NCBI GenBank assembly: GCA_046542255.1
Contig: JBKHBT010000121.1
Span: 1-8,486 of the forward strand
Source: JBKHBT01 sp046542255
GTDB lineage: Bacteria; UBP14; UBA6098; JBKHBT01
Length of the DNA: 8,486 nucleotides
Direction: 5' to 3'
Below are positions 1 through 6,625 of this stretch, piece after piece. Within the stretch, counting starts at the first letter, position 1. Every line of letters begins with the position of its first letter. The position numbers were made by a program, and so were the translations under genes. The notes beneath the pieces are model-generated. The model saw only the letters and a program-made list of their open reading frames with translations, ran no database searches and was not told the origin of the DNA.

Positions 1-170
1 CACTTTCAGCGCAATTTATTCGGCAAAAATTCGAGATTGACAGAAAGTTCAAAAAATTTGTATCGATTGTCGATGCGACTTCAATGCCCTTCGGCGGAAC
101 CGGATCGAATTGGGCAAAAGCAGGTTCACAGCGCAGCGAAGCAAAAGCACATTGCCAGATTGATGCTAGT

Positions 171-193
171 AGAGTTTTGCCCAGCAAAACTCT
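171..193. repeat. Perfect inverted repeat 1 of double-hairpin insert
   Basis: AGAGTTTTGC at 171-180 and GCAAAACTCT at 184-193 are perfect reverse complements (10-base arms) around the 3-base loop CCA. It lies inside the transposase reading frame. It is not followed by a T-run, so it does not look like an intrinsic terminator. Confidence 0.85.
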
Positions 194-196
194 TTG

Positions 197-217
197 GTAG
201 TTTCCTTCGGAAACTAC
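197..217. repeat. Perfect inverted repeat 2 of double-hairpin insert
   Basis: GTAGTTTCC at 197-205 and GGAAACTAC at 209-217 are perfect reverse complements (9-base arms) around the loop TTC. It starts 3 bases after the first hairpin. Its left arm contains the in-frame TAG (198-200) that interrupts the transposase. The two adjacent tight hairpins look like one small palindromic element of about 47-54 bases, probably a dispersed genomic repeat; that last point is inference. Confidence 0.85.
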
Positions 218-755
218 ACGCGGTAAGTCCTTAGACATGGTGGTTACGGGTGCTTCGGTCCACGATAGCAATGCTTTCAAAAAACTCAACCTCGGCAAGA
301 CTGAACTTCTGCTTATGGATCGCGCTTATTACGGTTTCAAACTCTGGAATGACCTGTATTTACAACAAATCTTTTTCATCACAAGAGCAAAAAAGGGCTT
401 TCGATTTGAAATAATTAGCAAACGCCCAGGACGCAGGCCAAAAGGGGTCATTGAAGACCAGAAAATGCGCTGTTCCGCATTGTCATACTTTTCAGGCTAA
501 AACATCAGTAAAGCTTTTGGGTATATATATTAAGTATTATATAAATGTTATATATATGGCTTTAAAAGAGATAATAAGCCATTTGAATTACTGTATGGCG
601 TATTCAAAATTTTGACAATTGCAGTTCTCGCGCTTTCTTGTAAGAATAATCTTAATTTCTCGACAATTGGTATTATCTCATTGATATAGCTAATTCATAC
701 CATGATTTTAATATAACTCAACTTAGTTAGCTTAGATCAGAACGTCAAATTTGGC

Positions 756-784
756 TTTACATATTATTTTATTCATTATATATT
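756..784 (+). promoter_or_regulatory. Possible promoter of the TPR-LuxR regulator
   Basis: TTTACA (756-761) and TATATT (779-784) are separated by 17 bases, each one mismatch from the sigma70 consensus. Transcription would start close to 791, almost at the Shine-Dalgarno site, so the leader would be very short; this makes the call doubtful. An alternative, TTGGCT (751-756) with CATTAT (774-779), is weaker. The segment is very AT-rich and chance matches are expected. Confidence 0.25.
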
Positions 785-789
785 GTACA

Positions 790-795
790 AAGGAG
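790..795 (+). promoter_or_regulatory. Shine-Dalgarno site fixing the regulator start at ATG 804
   Basis: AAGGAG ends 8 bases before the ATG at 804-806. The frame is also open from a TTG at 783, but that codon lies upstream of the ribosome binding site and has no site of its own, so ATG 804 is the start to use. Confidence 0.8.
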
Positions 796-803
796 AAGAA
801 TCT

Positions 804-2861
804 ATGCACAATACTAATGAAGAAATAAAAAGCCTAAAAAAACAAGTGAAAGATGCACCTAATGATTCTTTTAAGGTGAAATCATTACTCGAGATTGCTC
901 GATATTATTTAAACGATAATATAGAGAAATCCCGGCTCTATGCCGAAAGAGCCATGAAAACAACTCTTTTATTGGATAATGCTGATGATGAGAAAGAAAA
1001 AAATTTAGCAGATGTTTGGCGCTATTTGGGTACCATATATACCTTTGTACCAGACTATACGAAAGCACTCAAGTTTAATAAATTAGCATTAGATTACTTT
1101 TCAAAAACGGATGATGAGCATAAAATAGCAAGAATTCTTAGTTCGATTGGTAATATCTATATTTACCTCTATGACCAAGATATGGCTTTAGAGTATCATG
1201 AAAAGGCATTGGAGGCTTATCGAAGATTAGATAGCAAGAATGATATTATTTCCACTATGAATAATGTTTCTGCAATTCACGGACAAATCGGACATAAAAA
1301 CCTTGCTATTTCATACGCTAAAGAAGGTATAAAGATAGCAAAAGAAATTGGCCATGAAAATCATTTAGCGTCTCTTTATTTAACCTTGGCGCATGAATAT
1401 CAATATACTGGACACCAGCAAAAAGCATTAAAACTCTACATGGATGCTTATGAAATTATTAAGAGACACAAAAAAATTCATAGTCTTGCAGTAGTTACTC
1501 AGAATATCGGCACTCTCTATTCAGAGATCGGTGAAAATGATAAGGCTATGGAATATCTCGAAATCTCTTTAGAATATGCCAATGAAAGCGAAGTCAAAAG
1601 CTATATTACTGCCGCCAAGGAAGTTATGGGTATAACTTATATGAATATGGGACAATTCGATAAGGCCGAAGAACTCTTCAATGAAACTCTAGAATTGATA
1701 AAGAAATTTCATTTGGACAAATTTGCAACATTATATGAAGATTTTGCAAATTTATATGAAAAAAAGAAAGACTATAAAAAGGCATATCAATATTTCAAGA
1801 GATATTATAACCAAAAAGAGAAGGTATTTAAAGAAAATCTAAATGAGAAAATAGCCAATATAAAAATTAAATTTGACATGGAAAAACAGGAGCAAAAAGC
1901 CAAATTTGCCAAAATGGAATCGGACCTTCTCAAATCAAAAAACAATGAACTAAAAAAAATTAATCAAAAGCTCGAAGACGCAAATAAAGAAATCTCTCAA
2001 AAGCAAGATGAACTAACTGATATGAATATGAAATTACAAAGTCTTGCCAATAATCGAAAATCCATACTGCTGAATATTATAGATGATATTAATGCTATCA
2101 TAATTTTTATAAGTGCTACCGATGATTTTATAATCGCTAATCAATTTGCTGAAAATATCGCCGAGAAGCTTTTTCCAAAGATTCCATTAAAAGAGAAATT
2201 TAGAAAACTTCATACGATACTAATAAGTAATAAAAATAGTAAATACATTGAGATAGTAAAATATTTTGGGAAAACATATATCAAAATCAAGTTCAAAAAT
2301 CCGATCATCACAGATTATATCGTTAGTTCTGTAAAAACCGAAGAAGGTGAAGACATTGGTGAATTGCTATATTGCAAGGATCTTTCTGAATTTATTGAAA
2401 ATCAAGTCAAACTAGAAAAATTCCAAAAAGATATTCAAAGAGATAGTGAGATATTGAGTAGAAAAAATATTGCCCTTAATGAAATCCTAAGCCATATAGA
2501 AAAAGAAAAAAACATTCAAAAAGAAAGCATAAAAAAGAAAATAGATATGGTAATTATGCCGCTTCTTCTAAGAATTCAGAATTCTAATGATCCCTCCGAA
2601 GAACTTATCAGGGTTCTTAGAAATAATATCAGCAGCCTTGTTTCTGCAGATGGCAAACTTTACGAAACCTATAAAAATCTTTCAAGTAGAGAAATTGAAA
2701 TCTGTAATATGATTAAAAATGGAATGTCATCCAAAGAGATTTCAATAGATCTTAATATTGAGGCATCAACCGTAGATCGCCATAGAAGCCGGATCAGAAA
2801 GAAACTTGGAATCTCCGGCAAAAAAATAAACCTTCCCAATTATCTAAAAAATAATACATAA
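804..2861 (+). CDS. TPR / coiled-coil / PAS-like / LuxR-type HTH transcriptional regulator
   Basis: A 685-residue predicted cytoplasmic DNA-binding regulator. Residues 70-343 hold about seven tetratricopeptide repeats with the usual small/aromatic spacing (for example LGTIYTFVPDYTKAL, IGNIYIYLYDQDMAL, IGTLYSEIGENDKAM). A Lys/Glu/Gln-rich coiled coil follows (about 343-418), then a degenerate PAS-like region (about 418-533, IIDDINAIIIFIS and LYCKDLSEF). Next is a helical linker (about 533-593, KNIALNEILSHIEKEKN...VIMPLL) of a type often found before this class of HTH, and a LuxR/GerE DNA-binding domain (about 625-683: LSSREIEICNMIKNGMSSKEI, recognition helix ASTVDRHRSRIRKKLG). There is no signal peptide, no convincing membrane segment, no receiver domain and no kinase, so it seems to sense an input directly through the TPR or PAS-like part. 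That is inference; the ligand is unknown. Possible targets are the secreted genes downstream. Its Lys/Ile/Asn-rich coding differs from the Asp/Gly-rich genes beside it. The domain calls are strong and the role is general. Confidence 0.88.
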   Translation: MHNTNEEIKSLKKQVKDAPNDSFKVKSLLEIARYYLNDNIEKSRLYAERAMKTTLLLDNADDEKEKNLADVWRYLGTIYTFVPDYTKALKFNKLALDYFSKTDDEHKIARILSSIGNIYIYLYDQDMALEYHEKALEAYRRLDSKNDIISTMNNVSAIHGQIGHKNLAISYAKEGIKIAKEIGHENHLASLYLTLAHEYQYTGHQQKALKLYMDAYEIIKRHKKIHSLAVVTQNIGTLYSEIGENDKAMEYLEISLEYANESEVKSYITAAKEVMGITYMNMGQFDKAEELFNETLELIKKFHLDKFATLYEDFANLYEKKKDYKKAYQYFKRYYNQKEKVFKENLNEKIANIKIKFDMEKQEQKAKFAKMESDLLKSKNNELKKINQKLEDANKEISQKQDELTDMNMKLQSLANNRKSILLNIIDDINAIIIFISATDDFIIANQFAENIAEKLFPKIPLKEKFRKLHTILISNKNSKYIEIVKYFGKTYIKIKFKNPIITDYIVSSVKTEEGEDIGELLYCKDLSEFIENQVKLEKFQKDIQRDSEILSRKNIALNEILSHIEKEKNIQKESIKKKIDMVIMPLLLRIQNSNDPSEELIRVLRNNISSLVSADGKLYETYKNLSSREIEICNMIKNGMSSKEISIDLNIEASTVDRHRSRIRKKLGISGKKINLPNYLKNNT

Positions 2862-2949
2862 ACGCAATTCGCATTTTACTCTAAGTTTATATTCTGCAAT
2901 GTCATAAGCATTGATTCCGACAATTTGATGTACAATTCTTTGCTTAATC

Positions 2950-2977
2950 TTGTCATATTGCGCGATTTTTTGATAAT
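2950..2977 (+). promoter_or_regulatory. Candidate promoter of the secreted-protein operon
   Basis: TTGTCA (2950-2955) and GATAAT (2972-2977), 16 bases apart, each differ at one position from the sigma70 consensus. They sit 36 bases before the ATG at 3013, which leaves a leader of normal length. No terminator-like hairpin is visible in 2862-3012, so read-through from the regulator remains possible. Bacteroidota-type housekeeping promoters differ from this consensus, so the call depends on the host. Confidence 0.35.
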
Positions 2978-3012
2978 GTGTATTTTTCTGACAACTTCAA
3001 CAAGGAGAAAAA

Positions 3013-6000
3013 ATGAGAAAGCACATTTCAACCTTGATTTTGTGTATAATTGTATCTTTTCTTTTCGCAGAGATACCATCATACATAAACTATCAGGGAA
3101 AAGTCACCGATTCCGATGGAATCGGAATCACAAATGAACTGGATATTCAAGCTTCAATCTATGATGTCGAAACAGGCGGAACATCGCTTTGGGATGAAAC
3201 TCATACCGATGTCGATATCCGAAAAGGCATGTTTGCTATCATGTTGGGAAGCATAAACCCTATCGATATTGATTTCGGAAGGCAATTATATCTCGAGCTT
3301 ACGATCGATGGCGATGTTTTGAGTCCAAGAATCCTATTGGCAAGCGAAGCTTATGCATTTCATGCAAAAGTAGCCGATTCGCTTGCAGGCCATAGCGCCG
3401 ATGAAGACGATATAACCGATAATAATATTGGAGAACTTGCAAATGTGGACCTTGAAGGTCTGGAAATTGGCCAAACAATCGTCTGGGACGGCACAAATTG
3501 GCTTCCCGGCGATGCAAGTGTGGAAGGCGGATATAATACATATTTTTACTTTAATGATGGAACAAATGAACTTACCATAACCGATGGCGATGGAAGCTTG
3601 ATCGCAAATATTAATAATGAAGCAGATGACCTTTCAAATAATGTCCTTGATGATCTTATGGATGTTCATATCGACAGCCTGAATGCTGGCCGTGTCCTTG
3701 TCTATAATGGTTCGCATTGGGTTCCCGGCGATCCATCATCGGCTACCGATAATCAAATCGATACAGAGGTACCAACCTCATTGACAGGTGATTTTGAATT
3801 TGCTACAAGTGCGACAAATGTACATCAGGCAATTGATGATTTAGATCAAGCTATTGGCAACCTCGATGATGGTGACCCGGTTACAACAAGAGTGAGTTGG
3901 TATGATATATCATCGAAACCGCCCGGTTTTGCCGATGATGAAGATGCTGTCGATTATATAGCTACTGTGAATTATTCCGATGCCACCAATCAACTTGTGA
4001 TAACTGACGGTGGCGGCGCACATTCCACAACCATAGACAATGAAGCAGACGATTTGACCGATAATAATATCGGCGATATCGGCAATGTATCCGAAGATGA
4101 TGTAGAATATGGTAATATATTGCAATATACTGCAACAGGTTGGGTCTCGCAGAACCAGACCGATGGACAGGTTGATCTTTCGGCAACTGGTGATTTCGAG
4201 CTTATTGGCTCTGAGAGCCAAGTTCACGGCGCGCTGGACTATCTCGATAACGCTATCTATAGCCTAAATGACCACGATACAACAACAACAGCAATCAGCT
4301 GGGCAGATATCAGAACCAAACCCGATGGGTTCCGCGATAATGTCGACAATGTAGATGATGCCGATCATATTGTTGGAAATGAATATATTACATCAGCATC
4401 ATGGAATGAAACCGCAAATGAAATCACAATTTCCGATGAAGGCGATGACCATATTGTAGAGCTAACAGGATTTTCCGAAGAAGGCCATGTCCATCAGGAT
4501 CTTATAGACGGCGATGGAATTGTTGGAGGAGTCTATAACGGCTCAACCGAAACAACATGGGACATCCTTCCAGGCCGAGGCCTTGAGATTTTCGAGGATT
4601 CTGTCAGGCTGTCGGATGATTTCCATAATGGCCAGGCCTATGAGGGCCTATTTATAAGCACAGCCGATACTGCCGAAGGCGATATTGCTGGCAATTTCCC
4701 GGATTTAACCGTCCGCGGTATTCAGGGTAATCCTGTATCCGATGATGAACCATCATTCGGAAGCCTTATCGCATGGGACGGCGCAGAATGGGGCTACACC
4801 ACGTCATCGCTTATGTGGGGCGACTCATCCAATTTCATAAAACCCCTTTCAGAAGACTGCTCACCGATAAAAATCTATGACATAGCAGATTCCTTCATGG
4901 TGAAACTCGAGCATTCTGATGACTCATCGAGTGGAAAATGGTATGGCCTGAAATTAAAGCGCGAGGGCCATGTAAGCTCGAAAGGCTATGGTATCTATTC
5001 CGAAGTTGGATCCTATGCCGACCTTGGCGCAGATACGACTGTATCTGAATTCTGGGGAGTCTATGGAAAAGCGCAATATGGCAAAAGAAATTACGGAGTC
5101 TATGGTATCGCCAATGATGTTGGCCTCGATTGTCTCGGTTATGGGGTTTATGGTGAAGGACAAACCGCTGGCGGGCAATTTATAGCTCCTGAACCTGATG
5201 GTATAGGTGTAATAAGCGAAGGTATTTCTTATGGCGGAATTTTTGAAGGTACTGGCTCCAATAGTATTGGTATTCAGGCAAGCGGTTCAGATTATGGCGC
5301 AGTTATTATAGGCCCTGAAAATGATGGTGAAAATGCCGTACTGAAAATACAAAATGATGCTGATACAATGCTTATAGATGCCGATGAAATTGTCAGCAAT
5401 GGTACACTATATTTACAAAATGACGAACCAAACAAAGTTGCAATTGGAGTGATCGGTGGAGATGCAAGAACCGCTTTACATGCTAAAGGAGGCTTTGCTT
5501 TAGGTGAACGTGATGCAATTACTGATGATTACTCATTCCATAATTCAATACAACTTGCTACAACAACCATAGATGACGACCCCGGGGATTTTGACGATCA
5601 TACCGGCCTTCTAATGTATGCCGACCTCGATAGCTTATATGGCACCGGAAATGTAAATTTCCATATTGCGGAAGATTGGAGGGAATATATCGATGAGCCA
5701 GCTCTTTCGATAAGCCAGAGTAAATCCTACCTCAGCGGTAAGCTTGGCGTAGGAACCAACTCTCCAGACGGGCAATTACATGTGCAAGCTCCTAATCCGG
5801 GAGTTGAAGATCAAGCTTTTCTTTATTATAGCACTCTTCATACTTTAGCTCCAGGAGACATGCTATGGCAGTCATTTATTGCTGGTTTATCTGGATATCT
5901 TGTTGGAGTTACTTTGCAATGTGAAGCGGATAGTGATAGTATCACATTCAGGATTACCGATGAAACCGCTGGGGGCGAAACTGTCGCAGAAAGAGATATG

Positions 6001-6594
6001 TTCTTTGAAGAATTGACTAGGGGAATGCATTATATAGAATTTCCACACGGAATACCAATGACCGCTGGTAGAACTTATAAACTCCATATCATCAATCAAC
6101 CGTCTTCGCCCCATAATTTTCTTGTTGGTATATGTAATCCGGGTGGGTATGATGATGGAGAATGCTCTTTAGGTTCGTCGTATGACTTACTCTTTGCAAC
6201 CTATGTAGCCGATAATCCATCAGGCAATTTTGTTGTTACTGAAGATGCCAAAGTTGGTATCGGAACTAAATCTCCCGAAGCAAATCTCGAAGTTTATGGT
6301 ACGGTCAGTCTTTTTGACAATCCTGAAGAAATTGAAACTGAAACAGAATATTATGCAGAAACTGATGGATTTATTGTAGTTGCAGGTCAACACATCATTC
6401 AGTTGGTCATACTTGCAGATACACATGCAGGTTTGTCTTTTCCTGACGATATATGGTCTGTTCTTCATGATGGGACTTCTACCTCAAAAAGCCTATCATG
6501 CCCAATACCTAAGGGATATTACTTTCAAGTAACTGCAACGGGAAGTTCTATAGATTGGTTCAATAAAAAATGGATACCAATGGGCAAAAAATAA
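3013..6594 (+). CDS. Large secreted modular fibre-like surface protein
   Basis: A 1193-residue exported protein. ATG 3013 follows AAGGAG (3002-3007) with 5 bases between. Residues 1-19 are a Sec signal peptide (MRKHISTLIL..., likely cut after LFA). Residues 20-120 form a head module (INYQGKVTDSDG, LWDETHTDV, GMFAIMLGSINPID, AYAFHAK) frequent at the start of large exported proteins in FCB-like bacteria. Residues 126-484 are composite repeats. Residues 556-597 carry a tail-fibre-type motif (GDIAGNFPDLTVRGIQGNPV, then SLIAWDGAEWG). Residues 658-767 are YG[VI]YG-like repeats. Two GxGT-SP motifs (911-917 and 1081-1088) flank a beta-sandwich-like domain (about 932-1068). The end (about 1113-1193: TDGFIVV, PIPKGYYFQVTATG, WIPMG) resembles a C-terminal cap known from phage tail fibres. 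No S74 self-cleaving chaperone and no recognised sorting signal is visible. It is strikingly Asp-rich. A role in adhesion or as a surface fibre is inference from these modules. The next gene starts 31 bases on. Confidence 0.8.
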   Translation: MRKHISTLILCIIVSFLFAEIPSYINYQGKVTDSDGIGITNELDIQASIYDVETGGTSLWDETHTDVDIRKGMFAIMLGSINPIDIDFGRQLYLELTIDGDVLSPRILLASEAYAFHAKVADSLAGHSADEDDITDNNIGELANVDLEGLEIGQTIVWDGTNWLPGDASVEGGYNTYFYFNDGTNELTITDGDGSLIANINNEADDLSNNVLDDLMDVHIDSLNAGRVLVYNGSHWVPGDPSSATDNQIDTEVPTSLTGDFEFATSATNVHQAIDDLDQAIGNLDDGDPVTTRVSWYDISSKPPGFADDEDAVDYIATVNYSDATNQLVITDGGGAHSTTIDNEADDLTDNNIGDIGNVSEDDVEYGNILQYTATGWVSQNQTDGQVDLSATGDFELIGSESQVHGALDYLDNAIYSLNDHDTTTTAISWADIRTKPDGFRDNVDNVDDADHIVGNEYITSASWNETANEITISDEGDDHIVELTGFSEEGHVHQDLIDGDGIVGGVYNGSTETTWDILPGRGLEIFEDSVRLSDDFHNGQAYEGLFISTADTAEGDIAGNFPDLTVRGIQGNPVSDDEPSFGSLIAWDGAEWGYTTSSLMWGDSSNFIKPLSEDCSPIKIYDIADSFMVKLEHSDDSSSGKWYGLKLKREGHVSSKGYGIYSEVGSYADLGADTTVSEFWGVYGKAQYGKRNYGVYGIANDVGLDCLGYGVYGEGQTAGGQFIAPEPDGIGVISEGISYGGIFEGTGSNSIGIQASGSDYGAVIIGPENDGENAVLKIQNDADTMLIDADEIVSNGTLYLQNDEPNKVAIGVIGGDARTALHAKGGFALGERDAITDDYSFHNSIQLATTTIDDDPGDFDDHTGLLMYADLDSLYGTGNVNFHIAEDWREYIDEPALSISQSKSYLSGKLGVGTNSPDGQLHVQAPNPGVEDQAFLYYSTLHTLAPGDMLWQSFIAGLSGYLVGVTLQCEADSDSITFRITDETAGGETVAERDMFFEELTRGMHYIEFPHGIPMTAGRTYKLHIINQPSSPHNFLVGICNPGGYDDGECSLGSSYDLLFATYVADNPSGNFVVTEDAKVGIGTKSPEANLEVYGTVSLFDNPEEIETETEYYAETDGFIVVAGQHIIQLVILADTHAGLSFPDDIWSVLHDGTSTSKSLSCPIPKGYYFQVTATGSSIDWFNKKWIPMGKK
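3388..4464 (+). repeat. Composite protein repeat (three module types) inside the fibre-like protein
   Basis: Three module types recur. Type 1 (ADD(L/I)xxNNIGxLxNV..., then GxxLVYNGSHWVPGD) is at residues 126-168, 198-240 and 338-380. Type 2 (TGDFExxxSxxxVHxAxDxLDxAI, then SWxDIxxKPxGF) is at 249-309 and 384-443. Type 3 (NxLxITDGxG) is at 174-200, 316-341 and 459-484. Types 1, 2 and 3 together repeat about every 140 residues; the first unit lacks type 2. Some identity is kept in the DNA, for example AATGAAGCAGA at about 3616 and 4042. Confidence 0.75.
4984..5313 (+). repeat. Gly/Tyr repeat block (YGVYG-like) in the fibre-like protein
   Basis: Residues 658-767 contain about eight short units around an aromatic-Gly-Val/Ile-x core: GYGIYSEV, FWGVYGKA, NYGVYGIA, GYGVYGEG, GIGVISEG, SYGGIFEG, SIGIQAS and DYGAVIIG, spaced roughly 10-22 residues. 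Regular short glycine-aromatic repeats like these are common in elongated beta-structured surface and tail-fibre proteins. The fold is inferred from the pattern only. Confidence 0.65.
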
Positions 6595-6615
6595 CTTATT
6601 AATAAATGATTAATC

Positions 6616-6620
6616 AGGAG
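6616..6620 (+). promoter_or_regulatory. Shine-Dalgarno site of the calcium-binding secreted protein
   Basis: AGGAG ends 5 bases before ATG 6626, in the 31-base gap after the upstream stop codon. No promoter or terminator fits in the gap, which supports co-transcription with the fibre-like gene. Confidence 0.75.
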
Positions 6621-6625
6621 ATAAA

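Larger units (their letters stand above)
3..500 (+). pseudogene. IS4-type DDE transposase, broken and partial (enters from left edge)
   Basis: Remnant of a cut-and-paste transposase, read in one frame from the left edge to the TAA at 498-500. The recognisable landmarks are VDATSMPFGGTGSNWAKAG (first catalytic Asp at 72-74), TGASVHDSNAFKKL (from about 249), and LLMDRAYYGFKLWNDL (second catalytic Asp at 318-320), followed by FFITRAKKGFRFE and RPKGVIEDQ. These match the order seen in IS4-family (DDE_Tnp_1) transposases. The frame is interrupted by TAG at 198-200, inside a short insert of two hairpins (171-217); the reading frame is the same on both sides of that insert. The usual C-terminal part with the third acidic residue (Glu) is absent: after IEDQ the frame ends in a short unrelated tail. 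In the +1 frame near 470-500 there is LFRIV, possibly decayed family sequence after a small deletion. The N-terminus lies outside the window. The protein is almost certainly inactive. The IS4 family call is fairly sure; the subgroup is not. Confidence 0.85.
501..803. other. AT-rich intergenic spacer without a gene
   Basis: No plausible coding frame, tRNA or CRISPR repeat is visible between the transposase remnant and the regulator. It holds an all-AT hairpin (TATATAA / TTATATA, 538-554), a 7-base inverted repeat with a 13-base loop (ATGGCTT / AAGCCAT, 556-582), two copies of GACAATTG (614-621 and 662-669), and the small palindrome TAACT-N6-AGTTA (714-729). A lone perfect TTGACA at 612-617 has no -10 box at a normal distance. 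Most of these are near what an AT-rich stretch gives by chance. The segment probably carries the regulator's promoter at its right end. Confidence 0.6.

Noticed and set aside
198..200. TAG read through as an amino acid (recoded stop)
   Set aside because: The stop lies in an insert within an already truncated transposase; simple pseudogenisation explains it, and the intact genes end normally in TAA.
171..217. The two hairpins as a transcription terminator or a CRISPR fragment
   Set aside because: No T-run follows either stem, and there is no repeat-spacer pattern.
37..234. Separate small gene starting at 37
   Set aside because: It is out of frame with the transposase sequence, which reads clearly in another frame over the same bases.
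612..669. Perfect TTGACA (612-617) and paired GACAATTG (614-621, 662-669) as a promoter or operator pair
   Set aside because: No -10 box lies at 16-18 bases from TTGACA, and an 8-base repeat in AT-rich DNA is weak evidence.
783..803. TTG at 783 as start of the regulator
   Set aside because: The strong AAGGAG at 790-795 lies downstream of it and is ideally placed for ATG 804.
3299..3541. Minus-strand open frames across the fibre-like gene (also near 3910-4227, 4954-5178, 5887-6114, 6220-6468)
   Set aside because: They mirror the biased, Asp-rich codon pattern of the sense gene, lack ribosome binding sites and show no recognisable protein.
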